From positions 496,001 to 560,000 of the forward strand of contig NC_014924.1 of assembly GCF_000185965.1 (NCBI RefSeq): a stretch of DNA of 64,000 nucleotides. Reading direction: 5' to 3'. A program made the position numbers and the translations under genes. This DNA is from Pseudoxanthomonas suwonensis 11-1. GTDB taxonomy: Bacteria > Pseudomonadota > Gammaproteobacteria > Xanthomonadales > Xanthomonadaceae. This document shows, one piece after another, positions 1-9,753 of the stretch (positions within the stretch are counted from its first letter, which is position 1; each line of letters starts with the position of its first letter). The notes beneath the pieces were generated by a model, which searched no databases, was not told the origin of the DNA, and worked only from the letters and a program-made list of their open reading frames with translations.

Positions 1-1
1 C

Positions 2-1300
<1,299 letters not shown>

Positions 1301-1311
1301 CCAGGAAGGCA

Positions 1312-1343
1312 CCCGGCCGCGGCCACGCCGGGTCGCGGCCGGG
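1312..1343 (+). terminator. Hairpin after thiC
   Basis: A perfect 10-bp inverted repeat (CCCGGCCGCG, 12-base loop, CGCGGCCGGG) starts 11 bases after the thiC stop codon. No T-run follows, so it is a terminator-like or 3'-protecting hairpin and not a canonical intrinsic terminator. Confidence 0.45.
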
Positions 1344-1590
1344 CGCAACGGCACCACTGGCGCCGGAGCAGGCCAGGCTGGAGTGGATCGGTGCCGGCCT
1401 GCGCCCAGTGTCGGCGCGGGCGGGCCGCGTGCGCTTGTCCCTGCTGGCGCGGTGGATTGCCCGGGATTGCGTTTCCGGCTCGGCCCGTAACCCAGGCATC
1501 CGGTTTCCGGGCCCGCCCATCCGCCATGTTCACGCGCCGGCGCGGATGATCCGCGCCAGATCCTCCGTCCCGGAGGTACAGGAGAGCACC

Positions 1591-2181
1591 ATGGTCCGCC
1601 TGATCCGCAGTCCACGACTCGCCTGGGGCCTGGCGGCCCTGTTCGCGCTGCTGCTGTCGGCCTGTTCCACCGGCCCGCGCATCAGCAGCGAGGGCGATCC
1701 TTCCGCCGACTTCAGCCAGTACCGCAGCTTCGCCTTCTACTCGCCGCTGGCGATCGAAGGGCAGGGATACTCGACTCCCACCAGCAACCGCATCCGCCAG
1801 GCGGCCCGTGCGCAGCTGGAGGCGCGCAGCTACGTCTACGACGAGCAGGCGCCGGACCTGTGGGTGAACCTCAACGCCTACCTGCAGGAACGCACCGACG
1901 TCACCACCACCCCGGAGGTCGACTACGGCATCTACTACAGCTACCGCGCCCGCGCCTACGTGGCCGTGCCGTACTGGCGCGACCGCACCGACGTGCGCCG
2001 CTACACCGAGGGCACGCTCAACGTGGACCTGGTCGATGCGCGCCAGAACCGGCTGGTGTGGACCGGCGTGGCCGTCGGGCGCGCCAGCCGCAGCGCTTCG
2101 CCGACCGAGCGCGGCGCCAAGATCGACGCGGCCATGGCCGACATCTTCGCCCAGTACCCGCACCGCGCCGGCGCCCGCTGA
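1591..2181 (+). CDS. DUF4136 family lipoprotein
   Basis: A 196-residue predicted lipoprotein. The N-terminus has basic residues, a hydrophobic stretch and a lipobox LLSACS, so the cysteine at about residue 24 should be lipidated and the protein anchored in an envelope membrane. The rest resembles DUF4136: FSQYRSFAFY near the N-terminus, a Tyr/Arg-rich middle and a conserved end in which WTGVAVGRAS is followed by a C-terminal helix. This family is common in Gram-negative bacteria and its biochemical role is unknown. The ATG was chosen because a purine-rich AGGAGAG lies just upstream and the lipoprotein signal begins there; the longer reading frame upstream overlaps thiC and is spurious. It appears to be monocistronic. 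Confidence 0.85.
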   Translation: MVRLIRSPRLAWGLAALFALLLSACSTGPRISSEGDPSADFSQYRSFAFYSPLAIEGQGYSTPTSNRIRQAARAQLEARSYVYDEQAPDLWVNLNAYLQERTDVTTTPEVDYGIYYSYRARAYVAVPYWRDRTDVRRYTEGTLNVDLVDARQNRLVWTGVAVGRASRSASPTERGAKIDAAMADIFAQYPHRAGAR

Positions 2182-2201
2182 CGGCGGTATCCTCGCCGGG
2201 C

Positions 2202-2897
2202 ATGCTTCCGCAACCGGCCATCCGCTGGCTCGCCGCCGTACGCCGGCACCCTTCCGCCGTGCTGCTGGCGGTGCAGCTGCTGGGCATCCTGCTGTATCCG
2301 GCGATGGACCAGGCCCCGGGTGGGCGCGCACTTTTCGGCGCGTTCGGGGTCGTGGTCCTGCTGCTGGCGGTGTGGGTGGTCAAGCGCAGCCCGGCACTGG
2401 CCTGGATCGCCTGGTGCCTGGCGCTGCCGGCGGTATCGCTGTCGCTGGCCTCGTCCCTGGTGGATCCGGCGCTGGGACGCGTCATGCTCGGGGTGGGACA
2501 GGGCATCGAAAGCCTGCTCTACCTCTATGCGGCCTTCGCCCTGTGCGCGTACATGCTGGAGGACCACAAGGTCACCCGCGACGAGCTGTTCGCCGCCGGC
2601 GCCACCTTCACCCTGCTGGCCTGGGCGTTCGCCTTCGCCTTCTCGGCGTGCCAGATCGCCCTTCCAGGCAGCTTCGTGTCCACCTCCCCCGGGCTGCAGC
2701 GCAGCTGGATGGAGCTGCTGTACCTGGGCTTCAGCCTGCTGTCGGGCGTGGGCCTGAGCGACGTGGTGCCGGTGCTGCCGCTGGCACGCGCGCTGGTGAT
2801 GCTGGGCCAGTTCGCCGGGGTCATGTACCTGGCCCTGGTGGTCTCGCGCCTGATCGGCCTGGCCATCCTCCGCAGGCAGCAACCGCCGCCGGCCTGA
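2202..2897 (+). CDS. Ion-channel-like membrane protein with a degenerate selectivity filter
   Basis: A 231-residue integral membrane protein with about six hydrophobic segments (residues 17-32, 43-60, 64-86, 103-118, 133-152, 197-222). The C-terminal third has the layout of the two-TM potassium channel domain (Ion_trans_2): a helix, a pore-loop segment at 170-190, then a last helix. Where such channels carry TxGYGD, this one has SGVGLSDVVP (residues 181-190), so the K+ filter signature is not intact. It begins 20 bases after the lipoprotein gene and may be co-transcribed with it. The ATG gives the only sensible N-terminus. It may be a non-selective channel, a channel relative with another role, or a non-conducting protein. 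The family assignment is by pattern only. Confidence 0.7.
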   Translation: MLPQPAIRWLAAVRRHPSAVLLAVQLLGILLYPAMDQAPGGRALFGAFGVVVLLLAVWVVKRSPALAWIAWCLALPAVSLSLASSLVDPALGRVMLGVGQGIESLLYLYAAFALCAYMLEDHKVTRDELFAAGATFTLLAWAFAFAFSACQIALPGSFVSTSPGLQRSWMELLYLGFSLLSGVGLSDVVPVLPLARALVMLGQFAGVMYLALVVSRLIGLAILRRQQPPPA

Positions 2898-2964
2898 ACA
2901 CGCGGCTTTGTCGGTGGCGGCGCGGTTTGCCACACTGCGCGTCCATGCAAGCAGGCACGCCCCG

Positions 2965-4865
2965 ATGAAATTGCAGGTTCCCTTCCTCCAGTTGCCGGTC
3001 CTGTTCGACGCGCAGGCCATGGCCGAGGAGGTGGCGGCGGTCGATCCGCGCTGGTGGCGCGGACGTACCCAGCGCGACGACGGCAACAGCGCGCTGACCC
3101 TCATCACTACCGGCGGCGATCCGGACAGCGATGCGCTGGACGGCCAGATGCGGTCGACCCCGCCCTGCAGCAGTGTCCCTACCTGATGCAGGTGCTGGAG
3201 TCGCTGGGCGCGACCTGGGGCAGGGCGCGGCTGATGCGCCTCAACGGCCAGGCCGAGGTGCGCGCGCACGTGGACATCAACTACTACTGGCGCGAACGCA
3301 TGCGCGTGCACGTGCCGATCGTGACCACGCCCTCGGTGCGCTTCCCGTGCGGCGAGGGCGAGGTCAACATGGCCGCCGGCGAGTGCTGGATCTTCGATAC
3401 CTGGCGCCGGCACCGGGTGCTGAACCAGGGCAATGACACCCGCATCCACCTGGTCGCCGACACCGTCGGCGGCGAGCGGTTCTGGGACCTGCTGGCGCAG
3501 GCACGTCCGCCGGGCATGCGCGGTCCGGAATGGCAGCCGCGGCTGATCAGCCCGCGCGCCGATGGCGCCGCGCCGCAGCTGGACCTGGAGAACTTCAACG
3601 CGCCGGCGGTGATGTCGCCCTGGGAGCTGCGCGAGCACATCGTGTTCCTGCTGGGCGAGGCGGTGCCGGATCCGCGCATGGGCCCGATCCAGCAGGCGCT
3701 GCTGCGCTTCGCCCGGCGCTGGCACGCGCTGTGGGCCGCTTGCGGCGACCGCGGCGAAGGCCTGCCGCGCTACCAGCGCCTGCTGGCCGGGATCCGCGCC
3801 GAGCTGGACGCGCTGGGTGCAGGGCAGATCGGACTGAAGAACGAGCTTGGCTTCCTGCAGGCGCTGGGTGCGCACGTGCTGGACATGGCCGTGGCGCAGC
3901 CCGCGGGCGCAGGTGGCGCGGCGCAGACCGACCGCCACGGCGACCAGGGCGTGCATGCCGGCGGCGCGGCGGTGCCCGAGCGGCCGGCACCGGCACCGGT
4001 GTCGCGTCCGGGCCAGGCGCAGCCGGCGACGGAAGCGGACGAACTGTTCGAGCGCCCGCTGTTCATCGTCAGCCCGCCTCGCTCGGGCTCGACCCTGCTG
4101 TTCGAGACCCTGGCCGCCGCGCCCGGGCTGTACTCGCCCGGCGACGAGAGCCATGCGCTGATCGAAGGCGTGCCGGGGCTGTCGCCGGCGGCGCACGACT
4201 GGGATTCCAACCGCCTGCTGGCGGAGCACGCCGGCGCGCCGGTCGGCGCGGCGCTGCGCGAGCGCTTCTTCCGCCAGCTGCGCGACCGCGACGGCCAGCC
4301 GCCTGGGGCCGGCCCGGTGCGGATGCTGGAGAAGACGCCGAAGAACGCGCTGCGCATCCCGTTCCTGCGCACGGTGTTCCCGCAGGCGCGCTTCGTGTTC
4401 CTGTACCGCGAGCCGCGCCAGGTGCTGGCCAGCATGATCGACGGCTGGCGCTCGGGGCAGTTCCAGACCTATCCGCGCCTGCCCGGCTGGGATGGCCCGG
4501 CGTGGTCGTTCCTGCTGACCCCGGGCTGGCGCCAGCTGGCGGGGCGACCACTGGAAGAAGTGGTGGCGGCGCAGTGGGCGGCGACCATGCAGGTCCTGCT
4601 CGACGACCTGGCGGCGCTGCCGGCCGGGGAGTGGATCGGGATCGAGCACGGCCGCTTCCTGGCCGATCCGCAGGGCGAGGTGCGTCGGATCTGCGACTGG
4701 GCCGGCCTGGCCTGGGACCGCACCCTGGGCCGCGAACTGCCGCTGTCGCGCTACACCCTGACCCCGCCCGACCCGGAGAAGTGGCGGCGCCACGAGCCGG
4801 CCATCGAGGCCACGCGCGCGCTCTGGGAGCCCCAGGCGGCACGCGCCGGGGCACTCCTGGGCTGA
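2965..4865 (+). pseudogene. Aspartyl/asparaginyl beta-hydroxylase-sulfotransferase fusion, frameshifted
   Basis: The gene is split over two frames. Bases 2965-3186 encode the first 70-odd residues in frame 1; the rest continues in another frame to 4865. Similarity passes smoothly from GQMR into ALQQCPYLMQ if one base is added near 3157-3166, in the C-rich run ACCCCGCCC. The first part is a cupin-type 2-oxoglutarate dioxygenase domain (aspartyl/asparaginyl beta-hydroxylase): HVD as the HxD metal pair, then RHRVLN and RIHLVAD. The C-terminal half is a sulfotransferase domain with the PAPS 5'-phosphosulfate loop PPRSGSTLLFE and the 3'-phosphate motif FLYREPRQVLAS. The substrate is unknown. The frame-1 stop and an ATG overlap as TGATG at 3184-3188, so a separate 559-residue protein could start at 3186. 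A sequencing error and a real mutation cannot be told apart here. Confidence 0.8.
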
Positions 4866-4914
4866 GGGATCGGGAGGGCCGGCCCCATATGCGGGGCCGG
4901 CGGTCGCGCCGGGG

Positions 4915-6021
4915 TCAGGCCAGCGCGGCGGCGTCGAGCATCAGGTCGGCGTGGCCGCGCCACTCTTCCAGGTGGCCAAGTACGTTGCAGCGCTGCAGGT
5001 ACTCGTGGTCCGGCTCCTCGCCGGAGGCCAGGGCCATGGCCACGTGGGTGGCGCCGGTGACCCAGAAGCTGCGGCTGGCCGAACGCGAGGGGCGGCGGTG
5101 GAACGCGACCGCCTCGATGATCGGCATCGGCAGGCCCCACAGGCCCAGCAGGTAGGCGCCGGCGTCGGTATGGCCCGGGCGGGTGTCGCCGGCTTCCGCC
5201 GGCTGGCGCTCGTCACGCACGCCCGGCAGCAGCAGGCCGATGTCGGCGAGCAGGGCGGCGGTGGCGCCGAGTTCGGCGCTGGATTCGGGCAGCATGCGCT
5301 TGGCCAGGCGCGAGGCGACCAGGGCGCGCTGCTGCAGGGCGTTGCGGTCCACGCCGGCCGGGGCCGGCAGGGCGAACACTTCGGAGGCCAGCACCAGGTC
5401 GCGCAGGGTGGAGATGCCCAGGCGGGTCACGGCCGCGCGCAGGTCGGTCACGGTGCGGCCGGTGGAGAAGAAGGCCGAGTTGCACAGCTGCAGCACCTTG
5501 GCCGCGATCGCCGGGTCGGCGGCGACCAGGGCGGAGATGTCCGCGGCGCTGGCGTCCTCGTCGTTCTCCAGGGCCTGCATCAGGCGCAGGTACAGCTGCG
5601 GCGGCGACGGCAGCTGCTCGACCTTGCCGATGGCGTCGCGCAGCTGCGGGTTGTCGACCACGTCGCGCAGCTCCTCGAGGCTGCCGATGGATTCCAGCAG
5701 CAGTTCGGGGGCCAGCGGAGCGGGCAGGAAGCGGTGGGCCAGGCCGATGATGCGGGCCGGCGGGGTCCCGGCATTGCCGATCACGGCCATGCGCGAGGTG
5801 GAGGGACGCAGGGTGCGGACCTGGCCCAGCAGGGTCGCCGCCGGCATGTCCGGCAGGGTCGGCGGTACCAGGACTACATCGACATCGGTCGCGGCCACAT
5901 GCGCCATCGCGGCGCCGCCATCCGCACAACGGTGGACATCCCAGTCCTCCCCCATGTCGCCGACCAGTTCCACCAGGTCGGCAGGAAACACGACGTCGTC
6001 ACCGACGAACAGGATGCGCAC
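4915..6021 (-). CDS. HDOD domain protein with a degenerate receiver domain
   Basis: A 368-residue protein. Residues 1-115 fold like a response-regulator receiver (the acidic pair in FVGDD is kept). At the phospho-acceptor position the usual Asp is replaced: the block reads DVVLVPPTLPDMP, and the conserved Lys region reads FLPAPL. The domain is therefore probably not phosphorylated. Residues about 130-325 form an HDOD domain (LPSPPQLYLRLMQ, DPAIAAKVLQLCNSAFF, AVTRLGISTLRDLVL), a catalytically inactive HD relative found in signalling proteins. The start is placed at the GTG at 6021 because GGAGG lies 5 bases upstream; a GTG at 6033 would add four residues. It is convergent with the preceding sulfotransferase gene. 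Partners are unknown. Confidence 0.88.
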   Translation of the reverse strand: MRILFVGDDVVFPADLVELVGDMGEDWDVHRCADGGAAMAHVAATDVDVVLVPPTLPDMPAATLLGQVRTLRPSTSRMAVIGNAGTPPARIIGLAHRFLPAPLAPELLLESIGSLEELRDVVDNPQLRDAIGKVEQLPSPPQLYLRLMQALENDEDASAADISALVAADPAIAAKVLQLCNSAFFSTGRTVTDLRAAVTRLGISTLRDLVLASEVFALPAPAGVDRNALQQRALVASRLAKRMLPESSAELGATAALLADIGLLLPGVRDERQPAEAGDTRPGHTDAGAYLLGLWGLPMPIIEAVAFHRRPSRSASRSFWVTGATHVAMALASGEEPDHEYLQRCNVLGHLEEWRGHADLMLDAAALA

Positions 6022-6129
6022 TCGTTCCTCCACGAATTCACCAGCAAGGGGCGGGGCACCGGGGTGCCCGCGCCACCTGCACGGTATCGGATATCCGGAC
6101 AGGAATCTTCAGCGTTTGCCGGCACCCCA

Positions 6130-6143
6130 TGCACGGCCGTGCA
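6130..6143. other. 14-bp perfect palindrome in the HDOD upstream region
   Basis: TGCACGGCCGTGCA is a perfect palindrome about 110 bp upstream of the HDOD gene start, between that gene and the 3' end of ppa. It could be an operator or only a hairpin in the ppa 3' region. No function can be assigned from one copy. Confidence 0.3.
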
Positions 6144-6230
6144 CGGAAGTGTGCCGCATTTGGCGGTCCGGGGGCGCCGGCATCGCGCCGGCGCGGGAGG
6201 ATGCGGCCATGGCGGCCGCATCCGCGTCGC

Positions 6231-6764
6231 TCAGGCCTTGGCCTGGCAGCGCTCGATCGACTCGACGAGGATCTTCTTGGCCTCGGCGGCGTCGCCCCAG
6301 CCGTCGACCTTGACCCACTTGCCCTTCTCCAGGTCCTTGTAGTGCTCGAAGAAGTGGCCGATGCGCTCCAGCCAGTGGCTGGACACCTGGTTGATGTCCT
6401 CGACGTGGGCGTAGCCGGCGAACACCTTGGACACCGGCACGGCCAGGATCTTCTCGTCGGAACCGGCCTCGTCGCTCATCTTCAGCACGCCGACCGGGCG
6501 GCAGCGCACGACCGAACCCGGGACCAGCGGCAGCGGCAGCACCACCAGCACGTCGGCCGGGTCGCCGTCGCCGCACAGGGTGTCCGGCACGTAGCCGTAG
6601 TTGCAGGGGTAGCGCATCGGGGTGGAGAGGATGCGGTCGACGAAGATGGCGCCGCTTTCCTTGTCCACTTCGTACTTGACCGGCTCGGAGTCCTTCGGGA
6701 TCTCGATGACGACGTTGATTTCCTCGGGCGGGTTGCGTCCGGAATTGACCTGGTCGAGGCCCAT
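6231..6764 (-). CDS. ppa: Inorganic pyrophosphatase
   Basis: A family I soluble pyrophosphatase of 177 residues, the usual bacterial length. It hydrolyses pyrophosphate to phosphate with Mg2+ and drives biosynthetic reactions, including sulfate adenylation by CysDN encoded nearby. Conserved active-site blocks are visible: EIPKDSEPVKYEVDKESG, YPCNYGYVPDT, and the signature DGDPADVLVV with its metal-binding Asp residues. The C-terminal EHYKDLEKGKWVKVDGW is typical. The start is the ATG at 6764 (MGLDQ), because GGAG lies 6 bases upstream; the ATG at 6776 overlaps this Shine-Dalgarno and would add four unlikely residues. It has its own promoter region and no operon partner. Confidence 0.96.
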   Translation of the reverse strand: MGLDQVNSGRNPPEEINVVIEIPKDSEPVKYEVDKESGAIFVDRILSTPMRYPCNYGYVPDTLCGDGDPADVLVVLPLPLVPGSVVRCRPVGVLKMSDEAGSDEKILAVPVSKVFAGYAHVEDINQVSSHWLERIGHFFEHYKDLEKGKWVKVDGWGDAAEAKKILVESIERCQAKA

Positions 6765-6800
6765 CAGTGACTCCATTCCATCGGTTGGTTGAAGCCGGCC

Positions 6801-6831
6801 ATTTTACGCGCTGCTGTATTGCATTGCACAA
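6801..6831 (-). promoter_or_regulatory. Candidate ppa promoter
   Basis: On the minus strand TAAAAT (6806-6801) is a good -10 element 36 bases upstream of the ppa start. TTGTGC (6831-6826) could be a -35, but the 19-bp spacer is longer than ideal. Inference from sequence pattern only. Confidence 0.4.
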
Positions 6832-7172
6832 CGAGTAATGGCAGGCGGGGAGCGGGCCGGGGCGGAGGCGGTCGTTCCGGGTAGAGCGCCCTGTCGGTCC
6901 AGCGGCGCCTGGCCGGCCGGCTGCCGCTGCGAAAAGGGCCCGGATGGGCGGAAAGCCTTCCGGGGCGGGGCTTCCGCCTTGGCCGCCGGCAGCGCGTCCT
7001 GTCCGGGAGCGGGCCGCGCCGTGCCCTGGATCACGTATCGGCACTTTGCGCACAGCCCGCGCCGGCGTGCAATTAGCCGAAAAGCCGATCCGGGGGATGC
7101 CCGGCCGGGCCGGGCAGGCCGGTGGGGGCGGCTAAAATCGGGCGTTTCTCCCCCGACGTTGGACCCCGCATC
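6832..7172. other. Intergenic stretch between ppa and the CoA-transferase gene
   Basis: About 340 bases with no credible gene. The one open frame here (6838-7176, plus strand) has no family resemblance, a composition like a GC-rich shadow frame, and overlaps the next start. Near the right end CTAAAAT (7133-7139) is a plausible -10 element 33 bases upstream of the next ATG, without a recognisable -35. The middle is GC-rich with imperfect inverted repeats but no clear terminator or riboswitch. Confidence 0.5.
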
Positions 7173-8684
7173 ATGAACGAGCGCATTGCCCACGCCGGCC
7201 TGGCCTCCAGGCTGGTGTCGGCTGAGCAGGCCGCTGCCCTGATCCAGCCCGGCATGGCCGTGGGCATGAGTGGCTTCACCGGTGCCGGCTATCCCAAGGC
7301 CGTGCCCAAGGCACTGGCCTCGCGGATCGAGGCCGCCCGCGAGCGCGGCGAGCAGTTCGCCATCCGCATCCTGACCGGCGCCTCCACCGCGCCCGAGCTG
7401 GACGGCGTGCTGGCGCGTGCCGGCGGCATCGAGTTCCGCCTGCCATACCAGTCCGATCCGGAGCTGCGCGGGCGCATCAACGGCGGCCAGATCGAGTACA
7501 TGGACATCCACCTGGGACACGTCGCCCAGCATGCGCTGTTCGGCTTCCTCGGCCGCATCGACCTGGCCATCGTCGAGGTCACCGCGATCCTGCCCGACGG
7601 CCGCCTGGTGCCCTCCACCTCGGTGGGCAACAACAAGACCTGGCTGGACCTGGCCGACAAGGTGATCATCGAGGTCAACCATCGCCAGCCGCGTGCGATG
7701 GAAGGCATGCACGACGTCTACTACGGCACGGCCAAGCCGCCGCACCGCAAGCCGATCCCGCTGGCCCACCCGGGCGACCGCATCGGCGAGCCCTACCTGA
7801 AGGTGGACCTGGACAAGGTGGTGGCGGTGGTCGAGAGCGACGCGCCGGACCGCATCGGCCGCTTCGCCCCGATCGACGAGGTGTCCCGTTCCATCGCCGG
7901 CCACCTGGTCGAGTTCTTCCGCCACGAGATCAGGGCCGGACGCCTGGGCGAGCAGCTGCTGCCGCTGCAGTCGGGCGTGGGCAACATCGCCAACGCGGTG
8001 CTGGCCGGCCTGCACGAGGGCGGGTTCCGCGGACTCACCGCGTTCACCGAGGTGATCCAGGACGGCATGCTCGACCTGATCGGCAACGGCACGATCGACA
8101 TGGCCTCGGCCACCTCGTTCTCGCTCAGCCCCGAGGGCGTGGAGGAGTTCGCGCGCAACATCGACCTGTACCGCGAGAAGATCGTGCTGCGGCCGCAGGA
8201 GATCTCCAACCACGCCGAGCTGGTGCGCCGCCTTGGCGTGATCGGCATGAACGGCATGGTCGAGGCCGACCTCTACGGCAACGTGAACTCCACCCACGTT
8301 TGCGGCACCAGCATCATCAACGGCATCGGCGGCTCCGGCGACTTCGCCCGCAACGGCTTCATGTCCTGCTTCCTGAGCCCGAGCACGGCCAAGAACGGGG
8401 CGATCTCGGCCTTCGTGCCAATGGTCAGCCACGTCGACCACACCGAGCACGACGTGGCAGTGCTGGTCAGCGAGCAGGGCCTGGCCGACCTGCGCGGGCT
8501 TTCGCCCAAGCAGCGCGCGCGGGCGATCATCAACAACTGCGCGCACCCGGACTACCGGCCGATGCTGCAGGACTACTACGACCGCGCCCTGCGCGACAGC
8601 AAGGGCCGGCATACCCCGCACCTGCTGGCCGAGGCGCTGTCCTGGCACCAGCGGTTCCTGGAGACGGGGACGATGAAGGCCTGA
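7173..8684 (+). CDS. Acetyl-CoA hydrolase/CoA-transferase family protein
   Basis: A 503-residue enzyme of the Ach1/ScpC/AarC family. Members move CoA between acyl groups, commonly succinyl-CoA and acetate, or hydrolyse acyl-CoA through a glutamyl-CoA thioester intermediate. The N-terminal half has MSGFTGAGYPKAVP and EVTAILPDGRLVPSTSVGNN; the catalytic Glu lies in TEVIQDGMLDL at about residue 292. The C-terminal half has GGSGDFARNGF and SEQGLADLRGLSPKQRARAI, both typical of the family. The cytosolic reaction probably serves acetate/propionate or short-chain acyl-CoA balance. The ATG at 7173 is at the family N-terminus; upstream in-frame codons have no support. It is monocistronic and followed by a strong terminator. 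The exact acyl substrates cannot be read from sequence. Confidence 0.92.
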   Translation: MNERIAHAGLASRLVSAEQAAALIQPGMAVGMSGFTGAGYPKAVPKALASRIEAARERGEQFAIRILTGASTAPELDGVLARAGGIEFRLPYQSDPELRGRINGGQIEYMDIHLGHVAQHALFGFLGRIDLAIVEVTAILPDGRLVPSTSVGNNKTWLDLADKVIIEVNHRQPRAMEGMHDVYYGTAKPPHRKPIPLAHPGDRIGEPYLKVDLDKVVAVVESDAPDRIGRFAPIDEVSRSIAGHLVEFFRHEIRAGRLGEQLLPLQSGVGNIANAVLAGLHEGGFRGLTAFTEVIQDGMLDLIGNGTIDMASATSFSLSPEGVEEFARNIDLYREKIVLRPQEISNHAELVRRLGVIGMNGMVEADLYGNVNSTHVCGTSIINGIGGSGDFARNGFMSCFLSPSTAKNGAISAFVPMVSHVDHTEHDVAVLVSEQGLADLRGLSPKQRARAIINNCAHPDYRPMLQDYYDRALRDSKGRHTPHLLAEALSWHQRFLETGTMKA

Positions 8685-8709
8685 GCGGCCTTCGTTCCGG
8701 GGTAACGAG

Positions 8710-8733
8710 AAGGGCGGCCAGGAGGCCGCCCTT
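8710..8733. terminator. Bidirectional intrinsic terminator between the CoA-transferase gene and cysK
   Basis: A 10-bp perfect stem (AAGGGCGGCC, loop AGGA, GGCCGCCCTT) followed by CTTCTTCC on the plus strand, with an A-rich flank giving partial U-runs on the minus strand. It sits between two convergent genes and can serve both. Confidence 0.85.
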
Positions 8734-8756
8734 CTTCTTCCAGCGCTTCAGCCGAA

Positions 8757-9716
8757 TCAGCCCAGCGACTCCAGCCACTCGTCGTCCGAACCTTCGTTGA
8801 CGCCTTCGAACAGCGGGGTCGAGAAGTAGCGCTCGCCGGTATCCGGCAGCATGGCCAGCAAGACCGAGCCCTCCGGCGCATCGGCGGCGACCTTCAGCGC
8901 GGCGGCCACGGTGGCGCCGGCGGAGATGCCAACGAAGATGCCTTCCTCGGCGGCCAGGCGGCGGGCGGTGGCGATCGCGTCCTCGTCGCTCACGCCGAGG
9001 ATGCTGTCGGCCACGTCGCGGTTGAGCACCGCCGGCACGAAGTCCGGGGTCCAGCCCTGGACCTTGTGCGGCTTCCACTCGTTGCCGGCCAGCAGCGAGG
9101 CGTTGGCCGGCTCGGCGGCGGTGATCTTCACCTCCGGGCGGGCCACGCGCAGGACCTCGCCCACGCCGGTCAGGGTGCCGCCGGTGCCCCAGCCGCTGAC
9201 GAAGTGGTCGAGGCGGCGGCCGGCGAAGTCGCGCAGGATCTCGGCGGCGGTGGTCTGGCGGTGGTAGGCCGGGTTGGCCGGGTTCTCGAACTGGCGGGCC
9301 AGGAACCAGCCGTGCTTCTTCGCCAGCTCCTCGGCCTTGCGCACCATGCCGGTGCCGCGCTCGGCCGCCGGGGTCAGGATCACCTTGCCGCCGTAGGCGC
9401 GGATCAGCTTGCGGCGCTCGATCGAGAAGGTCTCGACCATGGTCGCCACGAACTTGTAGCCGCGCGCCGCGGCCACCGCCGCCAACGCCACGCCGGTGTT
9501 GCCGGAAGTGGCCTCGACGATGGTGTCTCCGGGCTTGAGCAGGCCCTTGGCCTCGGCGTCGAGCACGATCGCCAGGGCCAGGCGGTCCTTGACCGAACCG
9601 GCCGGGTTGAAGGCCTCGACCTTGGCGTAGAGCTCCACGCCCTGGGGCGCGATGCGGTTGAGGCGGACGACCGGAGTGCGGCCGATGGTGTCCAGGATGC
9701 TGTCGTAGATGGCCAT
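8757..9716 (-). CDS. cysK: Cysteine synthase A (O-acetylserine sulfhydrylase)
   Basis: A 319-residue PLP enzyme that makes cysteine from O-acetylserine and sulfide, the last step of assimilatory sulfate reduction. The PLP lysine is K43 in NPAGSVKDR; the substrate loop TSGNTG is at residues 70-75; the phosphate-binding glycine loop is GTGGTLTGVG; the C-terminal domain carries GISAGA. The length is typical of CysK. It lies 37 bp downstream of cobA on the same strand and probably forms a cobA-cysK operon that reads away from the cysB-type regulator. Regulation by that regulator and by O-acetylserine is likely by family knowledge, and a candidate operator lies upstream of cobA. Confidence 0.95.
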   Translation of the reverse strand: MAIYDSILDTIGRTPVVRLNRIAPQGVELYAKVEAFNPAGSVKDRLALAIVLDAEAKGLLKPGDTIVEATSGNTGVALAAVAAARGYKFVATMVETFSIERRKLIRAYGGKVILTPAAERGTGMVRKAEELAKKHGWFLARQFENPANPAYHRQTTAAEILRDFAGRRLDHFVSGWGTGGTLTGVGEVLRVARPEVKITAAEPANASLLAGNEWKPHKVQGWTPDFVPAVLNRDVADSILGVSDEDAIATARRLAAEEGIFVGISAGATVAAALKVAADAPEGSVLLAMLPDTGERYFSTPLFEGVNEGSDDEWLESLG

Positions 9717-9753
9717 GGAGGCTTCCGTTGTCGTTGGGATGGGGGTGTGGGGA

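Noticed and set aside
3186-4865. Calling the downstream frame a complete sulfotransferase gene
   Set aside because: It begins inside the hydroxylase domain and keeps that domain's metal-binding residues, so it is the second piece of a frameshifted fusion and not a separate gene by origin.
6838-7176. Possible 112-residue gene between ppa and the CoA-transferase gene
   Set aside because: No ribosome site, no recognisable domain, GC-rich shadow-like composition, and it overlaps the next start.
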